Under the pieces are notes generated by a model. It did no database searches and had not been told where the DNA came from. It saw nothing but the letters and a program-made list of their open reading frames with translations. Below are positions 25,098 to 33,404 of a stretch of 64,000 bases of DNA, one piece after another. The stretch covers positions 1 through 64,000 of the forward strand of contig NZ_LQQP01000067.1 of assembly GCF_001619615.1 (NCBI RefSeq), in the 5' to 3' direction. This DNA is from Microbacterium sp. T32. Lineage in GTDB: Bacteria; Actinomycetota; Actinomycetes; Actinomycetales; Microbacteriaceae. A program made the position numbers and the translations under genes. Every line of letters begins with the position of its first letter. Within the stretch, counting starts at the first letter, position 1.

Positions 25098-25466
25098 GTG
25101 GTGTCCTGGCGCGATCTCGTCTCGGTGGCTGTCGGCGGTGCCATCGGGACGGCGGTGCGTGCGGGTCTGACTCTCGCTCTCGCGGACGGTCTCGGCCCCG
25201 CCCTCGTGCCGATCATCAACGTCGTGGGTGCGTTCGCGATCGGCATCCTGTTCGGGATCCGGGCCCGGATGCCGATGTCGACCCGTGCCCAGCGGGCGCA
25301 GCTGTTCTTCGGCACCGGCGTACTCGGCGGCTTCACGACGTACAGCTCGCTCGCGGTGGAGTCGGCCGATCTGACGCTGCTGTGGTGGGGCGCGGTCACC
25401 GTGGTCGTCGGGACGTTCGCGGCGTGGCTCGGCGTGCTCCTCGGGCGGGGGCATCGCGTGCGGTGA
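25098..25466 (+). CDS. crcB: Fluoride channel subunit CrcB/FluC (first)
   Basis: A 122-residue, four-TM FluC protein, forming dual-topology dimeric fluoride channels. Signatures: GGAIGTAVRAGL near the N-terminus, INVVGAFAIGILFG, and GVLGGFTTYSSLAVE (residues 73-87) with the Phe-box/Thr-Ser track. GTG 25098 is chosen because TAGGGT lies seven bases upstream; 25089 and 25101 are alternatives. In actinobacteria crcB genes usually come as an adjacent pair; the partner here is at 32976-33341. Confidence 0.92.
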   Translation: MVSWRDLVSVAVGGAIGTAVRAGLTLALADGLGPALVPIINVVGAFAIGILFGIRARMPMSTRAQRAQLFFGTGVLGGFTTYSSLAVESADLTLLWWGAVTVVVGTFAAWLGVLLGRGHRVR

Positions 25467-25516
25467 CCTCCCGCGTGCGCTGAGCGCCCCGGCCCTTGCC
25501 GCACCCGCGCGCGAGA

Positions 25517-25532
25517 TGGTACAAATGTGCCA
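25517..25532. promoter_or_regulatory. Regulon palindrome, site 1 (kinase operon)
   Basis: TGGTACAAATGTGCCA, 48 bases before the kinase start. It matches three other sites at 30015, 30088 and 32644; shared pattern GYACAWWYGYGC. Confidence 0.75.
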
Positions 25533-25580
25533 CTTGCCGACGTGGGCCCGCTGCGCCGGTGCCGACCCGGAGGCTCAACG

Positions 25581-26510
25581 ATGACCGCCGTCCCCCGCAT
25601 CGTCACGCTCGGAGCCCACGTGCTCGACACGATCGTCCAGCCCGTCGACGAGATCCCGCCGGGGCAGGGTTCCCTGCTCGTGGACGAGATCGTGATGTCG
25701 GCCGCCGGTCCCGCCGGAGGAACGGCGCTCGTGCTGAACAAGCTCGGCGCGCGCGTGATCACGAGCGGCGCCGTCGGGGACGATGTCGCGGGACGTGTGC
25801 TCCGCGGGCTGCTGGCCGACGCCGGAATCGACGTGGAACACCTGCGCACGGGGGACCTGCCGACCTCGGCATCCGTCCTCCCCATCCGCTCCGACGGCTC
25901 GCGCCCCGCGCTCCACGTCGTCGGGGCCAACGCGCTCGCCGCGGACGTCGTGCCCTGGGACGCGCTCGCCGCCGCCGACCACGTCCACGTCGGGGCGCCC
26001 GAGCTCCTCGGGCCCGAGAACGTCATCGAGATCCTCGATCACGCGCGCGCCAACGGGGCGACGACGTCGCTCGACTTCCTCATCGGCGGCGAGCAGGCGT
26101 TCTACGCCCTCATCGAGCCGCTGCTGCCCTACACCGACTACATGCTTCCCAACGCGGAGCAGGCCCTGGGCTGGACGGGGGCGCCCGACCTGCACGCGGC
26201 CGCGCACGTCCTCGCCGAGGCCGGGGCGCGCGTCGTCGCGATCACGAACGGGGGTGATGACATCGTCCTCGTCGAGGGTGACGACCTCGTCGACATCCCG
26301 ATCGTCCCGGCCGTCCCGGTGGACACCAGCGGCGGCGGCGACGCGTTCTCCGCCGGATTCGTCTTCGCGAAGCTCCGCGGACAGACCTCGGTCGAGGCGG
26401 CGCGCTTCGGATCGGCCGTGGCGGCCCAGGTCGTCGCGGGCGTCGGCACCGATCACGGCACCTACGACGCGGCATCCATCGACGCGCTCCTCTCGCAGGC
26501 CGCGCGGTGA
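25581..26510 (+). CDS. PfkB-family carbohydrate kinase
   Basis: A 309-residue ribokinase-like kinase. PfkB features are the N-terminal sugar-binding part (AAGPAGGTALVLNKLGARV), a lid, and the C-terminal anion hole with catalytic Asp (DTSGGGDAFSAGF, near residue 250). It phosphorylates a sugar or similar polyol with ATP; the substrate is not identifiable. The start at 25581 has GGAGG upstream. It is the first gene of a three-gene operon (kinase, aldolase, ALDH), overlapping the aldolase by four bases, and has the regulon palindrome in its promoter. Confidence 0.88.
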   Translation: MTAVPRIVTLGAHVLDTIVQPVDEIPPGQGSLLVDEIVMSAAGPAGGTALVLNKLGARVITSGAVGDDVAGRVLRGLLADAGIDVEHLRTGDLPTSASVLPIRSDGSRPALHVVGANALAADVVPWDALAAADHVHVGAPELLGPENVIEILDHARANGATTSLDFLIGGEQAFYALIEPLLPYTDYMLPNAEQALGWTGAPDLHAAAHVLAEAGARVVAITNGGDDIVLVEGDDLVDIPIVPAVPVDTSGGGDAFSAGFVFAKLRGQTSVEAARFGSAVAAQVVAGVGTDHGTYDAASIDALLSQAAR

Positions 26511-27151
26511 CGGCGGACGCCCGCGCCGCGATCGCCGACGCGTGCCGCGCGCTCGCCGCGGACGGGCTGGTGAAGGGGACGGCGGGCAACGTCAGCGTGC
26601 GCGTCGACGGGGGGATCGCGATCACGGCGACCGGCGTCGTGTTCGCGCAGGCGACCGTCGACGACGTCTCGGTCGTCGACCACGACGGGCGGGTCGTGGT
26701 CGGTTCGCTCGCCCCGAGCTCGGAGCTCGGGCTGCACCTCGCGGCGTACGCCGACGACGCCGTCGGAGCTGTCGTCCACACGCACGCGCCGGCCGCGATC
26801 ACCCTGTCGCTCGTGAGCGACCGCCTGCCGTGCATCCACTATCAGCAGCTCACCCTCGGCGGCGAGATCGAGGTCGTGCCGTTCGCGGTCTTCGGGTCGC
26901 CCGAGCTCGCGGCGAGCACCGGTGCGGCGCTGACGACGGCGAACGCCGCGATCCTCGCGCACCACGGCGCCGTCACGACCGGTCGCGACCTCGCCGACGC
27001 CGTCGCGAACACCGCGGTGCTGGAGTGGGCGTGCGACATCTATCTGCGGGCGCGGGCCGTGGCCGAGCCCGCGGAACTCAGCCCCGAGCAGCAGGCCGCC
27101 GTCGTGGCCGCCGCCGTCGCGACCGACTACGGCCAGAAGCGGACCGTGTGA
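26507..27151 (+). CDS. Class II aldolase/adducin family protein (FucA/AraD-like)
   Basis: A 214-residue Zn-dependent aldolase-type protein related to L-fuculose-phosphate aldolase and ribulose-phosphate epimerase. Visible: GLVKGTAGNVSVRV (phosphate loop), SSELGLHLAAY, the zinc pair in VVHTHAPAA and the later ILAHHGAVT histidine. Together with the kinase it could split a ketose 1-phosphate into DHAP and an aldehyde, which the next gene would oxidise. GTG 26507 overlaps the kinase stop by four bases. Substrate unknown. Confidence 0.87.
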   Translation: MTADARAAIADACRALAADGLVKGTAGNVSVRVDGGIAITATGVVFAQATVDDVSVVDHDGRVVVGSLAPSSELGLHLAAYADDAVGAVVHTHAPAAITLSLVSDRLPCIHYQQLTLGGEIEVVPFAVFGSPELAASTGAALTTANAAILAHHGAVTTGRDLADAVANTAVLEWACDIYLRARAVAEPAELSPEQQAAVVAAAVATDYGQKRTV

Positions 27152-27152
27152 A

Positions 27153-28619
27153 ATGGATGCCATGACCGCCCCCACGTTCGACTCGCTCAGCCCTCTGGAC
27201 GGCCGCGTCGTCGGCACGTTCCCCGCGCAGGGCGCCGAAGAGGTCGCCGCCACCGTCGACCGGGCCCGCCGCGCCGCGGAGGGGTGGCGCGCCCTCGGGT
27301 TCGCGGGGCGCCGTCGGGCGCTCGACGCGTGGCGCCGCGACATCGTCGCGCACCTCGACGAACTCATCGCCCTCGTGCGCGCCGAGACCGGCAAGCCCGC
27401 GGGCGACGCGCGCCTGGAGATCATGCTCGCGCTCGACCACCTCGCGTGGGCCGCGTCCCACGCTCGGCGGGTCCTGCGCCGCCGTTCGGTCTTCCCCGGG
27501 CTGCTCATGCTCAACCAGTCCGCGACCCTCGGGTACCTGCCGTACGGCGTGGTCGGTGTGATCGGTCCGTGGAACTACCCCGTCTTCACGCCGATGGGCT
27601 CGCTCGCATACGCGCTCGCGGCGGGGAACGCCGTGGTCTTCAAGCCCAGCGAGTACACCCCGGCGGTGGGGGTGTGGCTGCGTGAGGCGTTCGTGCGGGC
27701 CGGCGGCCCGGCGGACGCCTTCGCTGTCGTCACCGGCCTCGGACCCACGGGGGCGGCGCTGTGCCGTGCGGGCGTCGACAAGGTCGCGTTCACCGGATCC
27801 ACGGCGACGGGCAAGGCCGTCATGGCCGCGTGCGCCGAATCCCTCACGCCCGTCGTGATCGAGGCCGGGGGCAAGGACGCGCTCCTCGTGGACGAGGATG
27901 CCGACCTGGATGCCGCGGCCGAAGCGGCCGTGTGGGGCGCGTACTCGAACGCGGGTCAGACGTGCATCGGCATCGAGCGCGTCTACGTCCACACCGCCGT
28001 CGCGGATCGGTTCGTCGACCGGGTCGCCGAGCTGACGGCGGACCTGCGCGCGGGCGTGGACGAGGCCGCCCGCCTCGGCCCGCTCACGATGGCGCGGCAG
28101 GCCGATGTCGTGCGCGCGCACGTCGCCGACGCGCTCGCCGCCGGCGGACACCTGCGCTCGGGCGGCCCGCCGCCGGAGGGGGCGGTGATCCCCCCGATCC
28201 TCCTCACCGACGTCGACGAGCGATCGGCGGCCGTCCGCGAAGAGACGTTCGGGCCGACGCTGGTCGTGAACCGGGTGGCATCCATGGAAGAGGCCATCCG
28301 GCGCGCGAACGCCGTCCGTTACGGCCTCTCCGGCTCCGTGTTCTCGCGCCGACGCGGGAAGGAACTCGCGACGCGCCTGCGCGGCGGCATGGTCGCGATC
28401 AACGCCGTGATCGCGTTCGCCGCCGTCCCGGCGCTGCCGTTCGGCGGCGTGGGCGACTCGGGTTTCGGCCGTATCCACGGCGCGGACGGCCTGCGCGAGT
28501 TCGCCACGGTGAAGGCGATCACGCGGCAGCGGTTCCGGCTGCTCACCCTGACGACGATGCGGCGCACGGCCGGCGTCGACCGGATCGTGGACCGCATCAT
28601 CCGCGCGCTGTACGGCTGA
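27153..28619 (+). CDS. NAD(P)+-dependent aldehyde dehydrogenase
   Basis: A 488-residue ALDH. Landmarks: VIGPWNYP and KPSEYTP in the nucleotide site, GSTATGKAV, VIEAGGKDALLV (general base Glu) and NAGQTCIGIERV (catalytic Cys). The tail after residue 450 (RFRLLTLTTMRRTAGVDRIVDRIIRALYG) is an extra amphipathic, hydrophobic end as in membrane-associated fatty/long-chain ALDHs. An ATG at 27162 is an alternative start. Last gene of the kinase operon; the aldehyde could come from the aldolase or from the flavin amine oxidase at 30797. Confidence 0.9.
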   Translation: MDAMTAPTFDSLSPLDGRVVGTFPAQGAEEVAATVDRARRAAEGWRALGFAGRRRALDAWRRDIVAHLDELIALVRAETGKPAGDARLEIMLALDHLAWAASHARRVLRRRSVFPGLLMLNQSATLGYLPYGVVGVIGPWNYPVFTPMGSLAYALAAGNAVVFKPSEYTPAVGVWLREAFVRAGGPADAFAVVTGLGPTGAALCRAGVDKVAFTGSTATGKAVMAACAESLTPVVIEAGGKDALLVDEDADLDAAAEAAVWGAYSNAGQTCIGIERVYVHTAVADRFVDRVAELTADLRAGVDEAARLGPLTMARQADVVRAHVADALAAGGHLRSGGPPPEGAVIPPILLTDVDERSAAVREETFGPTLVVNRVASMEEAIRRANAVRYGLSGSVFSRRRGKELATRLRGGMVAINAVIAFAAVPALPFGGVGDSGFGRIHGADGLREFATVKAITRQRFRLLTLTTMRRTAGVDRIVDRIIRALYG

Positions 28620-28625
28620 GGGCGC

Positions 28626-29903
28626 TCAGCGCACCGAGCGCACCTTCAGGATCATCACGGAGCCCACGATCCCGGCGATGCCGCTCGCGATGAACAGGCC
28701 CGTGAAGCCGCCGAACAGAACGACGGCCCCGGCGCCCAGGAGCGGTCCGAACGCCTGCGGCCCGGCCTGCGCGATGTTCATCAGGCCGACGTCCTTGCCG
28801 CGGCTCTCGGCGGACGGCAGCACCTGCGTGGCGAGCGCCTGGTCGACCGCGAAGAAGCAGCCCTGGCCGAGCCCGAGGAGCACCGCGCCGACGATCGCGG
28901 TCGCCTCCGCGGGGGCGACCGCGAGCAGCAGCGCCGCGAGCGACTGAGCGATGCCGGAAGCGAGCACGAACACCCGTCGCCGGCCGAGCACGTCGCTGAG
29001 CTTGCCGAAGCCCAGCGACGCGACGATCGTCACCACCATGTAGATGACCGTCGTGAAGACGAGGAACCCCGTGGGGTCGTCCATTCGCAGCGCGAAGGTG
29101 AAGAAGTACAGCAGCATCGTGGTCGCGATCGCGTTGCTCAGGTTGATCAGGACGCGGCTGACGACGGTCCACACGAAGTCGGGGTGCCGGCGCGGATCCA
29201 CCCAGATCGACGACAGCACCGCGCCGAGCGTGAGCGGGCCGAGCATCGCCGCTTCGTCGGGCGTCAACGGCACGTCGTGCAGGCGCAGCAGGAACGGGAT
29301 CGCGAGCACCACCGCGCTCACCGCGAGCGCGAGGTACCCCGACGCCGTGGTCGTGAACACCGCTGTCACCAGCACGATCCCCAACAGGATGCCGAAGGCG
29401 TTCGGGGCCGAGATCCAGCCCGACACCAGTCCGCGCTGGTTCTCCGGAACCCGGTCGGCCATGACCGCGGTGAGGGCGGCGGATGCCATGCAGAACCCGA
29501 GCATCGTCACGGTCCACCAGATCACGGTGCCGACCGTTTCGGTCTGGATGCCGAGGAGAGCGAGGCCCGCCCCGACCAGCAGCACGCCGGCGAAGATCCA
29601 CGGCCGGCGGCGTCCGAACCGCGAACGGGTGCGGTCGCTCAGTGCCCCCATGATCGGATACGCCACGACGACGAAGGCGCCGGCGATGGCGCTGACGATG
29701 CCGTAGGCGACGAGCGAGGCCAGCCAGTCCTCGGACGTGTGCTGCGCCTCGATCTGCAGCGGCAGCAGCACCTGGACGGGCACGAGCTGCGCCATCCACA
29801 GCCCCAGCCACACGCCCGCGAAGGCGGCGATCCAGCCCGCACGGACCGGGCGCGTCGGTTCGGCGTAGGCCCCGAGCGTCGCGTGGTGCTCGGCGGCGGT
29901 CAT
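28626..29903 (-). CDS. MFS transporter, sugar-porter-like
   Basis: A 12-TM major facilitator with the fingerprint PIMGALSDRTRSRFGRRRPW (motif A) seen in sucrose/glycoside symporters of the GPH/SLC45 kind. I list ATG 29903 (MTAAEHH...); a GTG at 29984 with the same frame would add 27 Pro/Arg-rich residues. It is convergent with the aldehyde dehydrogenase gene and downstream of tetR. Its upstream gap (29985-30104) holds two copies of the regulon palindrome, so it is probably the importer of the cluster substrate. Confidence 0.85.
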   Translation of the reverse strand: MTAAEHHATLGAYAEPTRPVRAGWIAAFAGVWLGLWMAQLVPVQVLLPLQIEAQHTSEDWLASLVAYGIVSAIAGAFVVVAYPIMGALSDRTRSRFGRRRPWIFAGVLLVGAGLALLGIQTETVGTVIWWTVTMLGFCMASAALTAVMADRVPENQRGLVSGWISAPNAFGILLGIVLVTAVFTTTASGYLALAVSAVVLAIPFLLRLHDVPLTPDEAAMLGPLTLGAVLSSIWVDPRRHPDFVWTVVSRVLINLSNAIATTMLLYFFTFALRMDDPTGFLVFTTVIYMVVTIVASLGFGKLSDVLGRRRVFVLASGIAQSLAALLLAVAPAEATAIVGAVLLGLGQGCFFAVDQALATQVLPSAESRGKDVGLMNIAQAGPQAFGPLLGAGAVVLFGGFTGLFIASGIAGIVGSVMILKVRSVR

Positions 29904-30014
29904 GACAGGCCGAACCGTCGCGCGCACCGTGGCGGGCGGCGGGAGGGGTGGGAGCGGATCACGGGCGGCCCTTCTGTCGATCACGGCATCGGGATCAACT
30001 ATCGGGTCACTTTA

Positions 30015-30030
30015 TTGCACAAACGTGCGG
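30015..30030. promoter_or_regulatory. Regulon palindrome, site 2 (MFS promoter)
   Basis: TTGCACAAACGTGCGG; 31 bases before the GTG at 29984 on the minus strand, next to a GATAGT -10 candidate (29998-30003). Confidence 0.7.
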
Positions 30031-30087
30031 TGTTTTGTATCGGAAGTGTGAATTCGGTTCCCGGTCTCGAAATCCGAACCGAGAAAC

Positions 30088-30103
30088 CTGTACATTTGCG
30101 CCA
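30088..30103. promoter_or_regulatory. Regulon palindrome, site 3 (MFS upstream)
   Basis: CTGTACATTTGCGCCA, immediately after the tetR stop codon, 58 bases from site 2. Two sites in one gap suggest cooperative binding or looping. Confidence 0.7.
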
Positions 30104-30104
30104 A

Positions 30105-30740
30105 CTACTCGGTGATCGGTGCCGCGTCACCCAGGGAAGAGGTGGCGGCCAGGGATACGAAGCCGATGAGGGCCGCGCGCAGGGCGTGCGCGAGCGACTG
30201 GTACTGGACGACCTCGGAACGGGCGATGCGATGCAGGGTGTAGCCGTCGATCAGGGCGACCACCGCGGCCGCGGCGTGGGGATCGTTCACGCCGTGCGTG
30301 CGCAGGACGGCGCCCGCGATCTGACGGGTCTCGTCGAGGATGCGCTCGACGTGGACTCGCAGCGCCGGATGCCGCGACGCGAAGAGGTAGATCTCGAACT
30401 GCGCGACGGCGTTCTCGTCGGACTGCTGCCGAACGATCTCCACGAACTCGTCGATCGCCGCGCCCGTGCCGCCGGCGGTCGTCTCGAGCAGGGTCCGGAA
30501 CTCCTGGAGGCGCTCGAACTCGGCGGCCATGGCGTGCGCGACCGCTTCGCCGATCATGTCGTCGAGGGAGTCGAAGAAGTACGTCGTCGACGAGTGCGGC
30601 ACTCCGGCGGCCGCGGCCACCGACCGGTGCGTAACGGCCGAGATGCCCTTCTCCGCGATGATCTCGAGCGTCGCGTTCAGCAACAGCTCACGGCGTGCGC
30701 GCCCCCGCGCGCGCATCGATCGCGTCGTCGTCTCGCTCAC
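30105..30740 (-). CDS. TetR-family transcriptional regulator
   Basis: A 211-residue TetR-like protein with the N-terminal HTH at residues 18-62 (LLLNATLEIIAEKGISAVTHRSVAAAAGVPHSSTTYFFDS) and a helical ligand-binding C-terminus. GTG start at 30740 with GAGGAGG upstream. It is divergent from the amine oxidase over 56 bases that contain the dyad GTCGACC/GGTCGAC. By position it should control the catabolic cluster; whether it binds the GYACAWWYGYGC palindromes or only the local dyad is open. Confidence 0.92.
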   Translation of the reverse strand: MSETTTRSMRARGRARRELLLNATLEIIAEKGISAVTHRSVAAAAGVPHSSTTYFFDSLDDMIGEAVAHAMAAEFERLQEFRTLLETTAGGTGAAIDEFVEIVRQQSDENAVAQFEIYLFASRHPALRVHVERILDETRQIAGAVLRTHGVNDPHAAAAVVALIDGYTLHRIARSEVVQYQSLAHALRAALIGFVSLAATSSLGDAAPITE

Positions 30741-30752
30741 CGCGTCCTCCTC

Positions 30753-30771
30753 GTCGACCTCCCCGGTCGAC
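30753..30771. promoter_or_regulatory. Dyad between tetR and the amine oxidase gene
   Basis: GTCGACC (30753-30759) and GGTCGAC (30765-30771) with a 5-base centre, in the only 56 bases separating the divergent genes. A candidate TetR autoregulation site. Confidence 0.5.
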
Positions 30772-30796
30772 CTCGCACCCGAACTGGAGCAAGCCT

Positions 30797-32206
30797 ATGA
30801 CCGCAGCCGTGACTCGCCCCGGATCCGAGGTCGACGTCGTCATCGTCGGCGCCGGCCTGTCCGGCTTGACGGCCGCCCATCGTCTTCGGCAGTTCGGCCT
30901 GTCGGTGCGCGTGTTCGAGGCCTCCTCCCGTGTCGGCGGGCGCGTGGCATCCGCCGCTGTCGACGGGGTGCACGTGGATCTCGGCGGCACGTTCGTCGGC
31001 CCCACGCAGGATCGCATCCTCGCCCTCGCCGACGAGATGGGGGTCGCGCGCTACCGGACCTACGCCGCGGGCGAGAACGTCATCCGCTGGCGCGGGCGCC
31101 ACCGTCGCTACCGGGGCACCGTTCCGCCGGTGGGGGCCGGGCTGCTCGATGTCGGCCGCATCCAGCTGTCGCTGGACCGGCTGGCCCGGACGGTTCCGCT
31201 CGGTGACCCGGCCGCCGCTCCCCACGCGGCCGGCCTGGATGCCGAGAGCCTCGGGTCGTGGCTGACGCGCTCGCGCGCGTCGGCCGCCGCGCGCGACCTC
31301 ATCGCGATCGCGGGCCGCACGACGTGGGGGTGCGAGCCCGAGGAGATCTCGCTCCTGCACGTCCTGCACTACATCCACCAGGCCGGGGGGCTGTCGTCGA
31401 TGCTCGACACCGAGGGCGGTGCGCAGGAGGAGCACTTCGTCGAGGGGTCGCACGAGATCGCCGCCCGTATCGCGCGCGGGCTCGGGTCGGCGCTCCGCCC
31501 CGACGCGCCGGTCCAGCGGATCGAGACGTCCGCGGCGGGTGTCGTGGTCGCGACCGCCGATGAGAGCGTCGCGGCGCGCACCGTCATCGTGGCCGTGCCG
31601 CCGGCGCTCCGCGAGCGCATCCGGTTCGCGCCGGCCCTGCCCCCGAAGTACGCGCAGCTGTCGCAGCGCTGGCCCGCCGGCGTGCTGTCGAAGGCCTACG
31701 CGATCTACGACGAGCCGTTCTGGCGGCGGCGCGATCTCTCCGGCCAGGGGCTCTCCGACACGGGACCGGTGTTCATCACGTTCGACGCGAGCCCGCCCGG
31801 CGACGACGTCCCCGGCGTGCTCCTCGGCTTCATCGGCGCCCGCTACGCGCGCGAGTGGGACGACCTGCCCCCGGCCGAGCGTCGCGCCCGCGCCCTGTCC
31901 TCGTTCGCGGACCTCTTCGGCCCTCGGGCCCTGGATGCCACGGGCTACATCGACCAGCGCTGGGGTGCCGAGCCGTGGGTCGGGGGAGGCCCGACCGCGG
32001 CGCCCGGGCCGGGCGTGGTCGTCCCGTACGCGTCCGCGCTGGCGGAGCCGGTGGGACGCATCCTCTGGGCCGGCACCGAGACGGCGTCCCGGTGGACCGG
32101 CTTCCTGGACGGGGCGGTGCGCGCGGGGGAGCGCGCCGCCCTCGAGGCACGGCGACTCGTCGACGCCTCCGCGAGTGACACCGACACGACGGGAGACGCC
32201 GCATGA
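30797..32206 (+). CDS. Flavin monoamine oxidase (amine oxidase family)
   Basis: A 469-residue FAD amine oxidase, converting an amine to an aldehyde plus NH3 and H2O2. The dinucleotide fold VVIVGAGLSGLTAAHRL sits at residue 15, followed by the glutamate strand EASSRVGGRV. The C-terminal flavin motif is LWAGTETASRWTGFLDGAV. The covalent-flavin Cys of human MAO is not evident, so FAD is probably non-covalent, as in putrescine oxidase-like enzymes. Start at 30797 with GGAG upstream; its stop overlaps the SRPBCC gene by four bases. Substrate unknown. Confidence 0.9.
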   Translation: MTAAVTRPGSEVDVVIVGAGLSGLTAAHRLRQFGLSVRVFEASSRVGGRVASAAVDGVHVDLGGTFVGPTQDRILALADEMGVARYRTYAAGENVIRWRGRHRRYRGTVPPVGAGLLDVGRIQLSLDRLARTVPLGDPAAAPHAAGLDAESLGSWLTRSRASAAARDLIAIAGRTTWGCEPEEISLLHVLHYIHQAGGLSSMLDTEGGAQEEHFVEGSHEIAARIARGLGSALRPDAPVQRIETSAAGVVVATADESVAARTVIVAVPPALRERIRFAPALPPKYAQLSQRWPAGVLSKAYAIYDEPFWRRRDLSGQGLSDTGPVFITFDASPPGDDVPGVLLGFIGARYAREWDDLPPAERRARALSSFADLFGPRALDATGYIDQRWGAEPWVGGGPTAAPGPGVVVPYASALAEPVGRILWAGTETASRWTGFLDGAVRAGERAALEARRLVDASASDTDTTGDAA

Positions 32207-32643
32207 TCTGGCGCCGCGAGTACACGCACCTGACCACCGCGACCGCCGAGGCGGTCTGGAAGCGGTGGACCACGCCCGAGGACTGGGCGACCGACGACCC
32301 CGACCTCCGCGAGGCGACGTTCCCGGTTCCGGTCCGCGTCGGGGCTGTGGGTCGCGTCGTGAACCACGGCACTCCTCCGCAGAAGATCGTGTTCACCGAG
32401 CTGCAGCCCGGCTACGCGATGAACTTCCGCATCGGTCTGCCGGGGGCCTCGCTGTCGTTCCCGCACCGGATGCAGGCGACCCCGAACGGTCTGTCCGTGA
32501 CGCACGCCGTCGAGATCTCGGGCCCCCTCGCGCCGGTGTTCGGGCTCCTGGTCGGCCGCTCGATCGCGGCGGGGCTGCCCGCGGTGGTGCGGCTCGTCAC
32601 CACGAACGCCCTGGCGGATTCGGGCGAGATCACCGTCGAATGA
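32203..32643 (+). CDS. SRPBCC (START/Bet v1-like) family protein
   Basis: A 146-residue single-domain SRPBCC protein (REYTHLTTATAEAVWKRWTTPEDWATDDPDL start; IVFTELQPGYAMNFRI core; long C-terminal helix). The fold makes a hydrophobic cavity for ligands such as lipids or aromatics. ATGA overlap with the amine oxidase indicates translational coupling and shared function, perhaps binding a product or the toxic aldehyde. No catalytic residues are recognised. Confidence 0.85.
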   Translation: MIWRREYTHLTTATAEAVWKRWTTPEDWATDDPDLREATFPVPVRVGAVGRVVNHGTPPQKIVFTELQPGYAMNFRIGLPGASLSFPHRMQATPNGLSVTHAVEISGPLAPVFGLLVGRSIAAGLPAVVRLVTTNALADSGEITVE

Positions 32644-32659
32644 CGGCACATTTGTGCAA
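32644..32659. promoter_or_regulatory. Regulon palindrome, site 4
   Basis: CGGCACATTTGTGCAA, beginning one base after the SRPBCC stop codon and directly upstream of a CAACAAT -10-like sequence for the small gene at 32704. Confidence 0.7.
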
Positions 32660-32703
32660 CAATGGCCGCGAGTGACGACGCCGTCACCGGAGCAGGAGAT
32701 GAA

Positions 32704-32928
32704 ATGGCCGCGCGATACGACCTGGCGAAGGTCAAGCTGGGCGCCCTGATAACCGACCCGGATGCCGAGGCCATCATCCTCGACGTCATCCCGGACCTGA
32801 AGAAGAGCCCGACCTACCTCGTGGCGCGTACGCTCACCGCGAGTGCGGCGCTCCAGCTCGCCGCTGCGCAGCTGGGGGCGGAGAAGGCGGCGGAACTCCG
32901 CCGCCGCGTCGAGGCGCTCGAAGCCTGA
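32704..32928 (+). CDS. Small helical protein, 74 residues
   Basis: MAARYDLAKVKLGALITDPDAEAIILDVIPDLKKSPTY... ends in a long Ala/Arg/Glu helix. No family is recognised; it has no membrane segment. ATG 32704 has AGGAG seven bases upstream; an earlier ATG at 32662 lies within the -10 region and is unlikely. It has its own promoter under palindrome site 4, so it belongs to the cluster's regulon. Confidence 0.72.
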   Translation: MAARYDLAKVKLGALITDPDAEAIILDVIPDLKKSPTYLVARTLTASAALQLAAAQLGAEKAAELRRRVEALEA

Positions 32929-32963
32929 GGTCGTGCCGTCGCCGTCGCCGCGCGGCGTTCGCG

Positions 32964-32969
32964 TAGATT
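32964..32969 (+). promoter_or_regulatory. Leaderless -10 element of crcB (second copy)
   Basis: TAGATT, then six bases and the GTG at 32976. Confidence 0.55.
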
Positions 32970-32975
32970 GACGGC

Positions 32976-33341
32976 GTGACGCCCCTCGTCTTCCTCGCGG
33001 TCGTCGTGGCCGGCGGACTCGGCGCGGCCACGCGCTTCGTCCTGGACGTCGTCGTGCGACGTCGGACCGGCGACCGGTTCCCGTGGGGGATCCTGGTGGT
33101 GAACCTCACCGGCGCCTTCGCGCTCGGGGTGGCCACGCCGCTCGTCGTGGACGAGGCGTGGCGGTGGATCGTCGGCACCGGGTTCCTCGGCGGCTACACG
33201 ACGTTCAGCGCGGTGGCCGTGACGACGGCGCTGCTCGCGGAGGAGGGGCGCACGCGCGCCGCGACCTCGTACGCGATCGCCTCCTTCGCGGGGTCCGTCG
33301 TGGCGGCCGCGCTCGGCCTCGCCCTGGGTCACGTTCTGTAA
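32976..33341 (+). CDS. crcB: Fluoride channel subunit CrcB/FluC (second)
   Basis: A 121-residue four-TM FluC homologue with GGLGAATRFVLD, VVNLTGAFALGVATP and GFLGGYTTFSAVAV. Compared with the first copy it has Tyr and Phe in different channel positions, as in heteromeric pairs where each subunit is specialised. Leaderless start (TAGATT six bases before GTG). It is separated from its likely partner (25098-25466) by the whole catabolic cluster. Confidence 0.92.
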   Translation: MTPLVFLAVVVAGGLGAATRFVLDVVVRRRTGDRFPWGILVVNLTGAFALGVATPLVVDEAWRWIVGTGFLGGYTTFSAVAVTTALLAEEGRTRAATSYAIASFAGSVVAAALGLALGHVL

Positions 33342-33404
33342 CGGGTCGCTGGGAGCGGTCTCGCGGCCGTCGGTGCGCCCCGGAGCGCGTGGGATACTGA
33401 GGCT

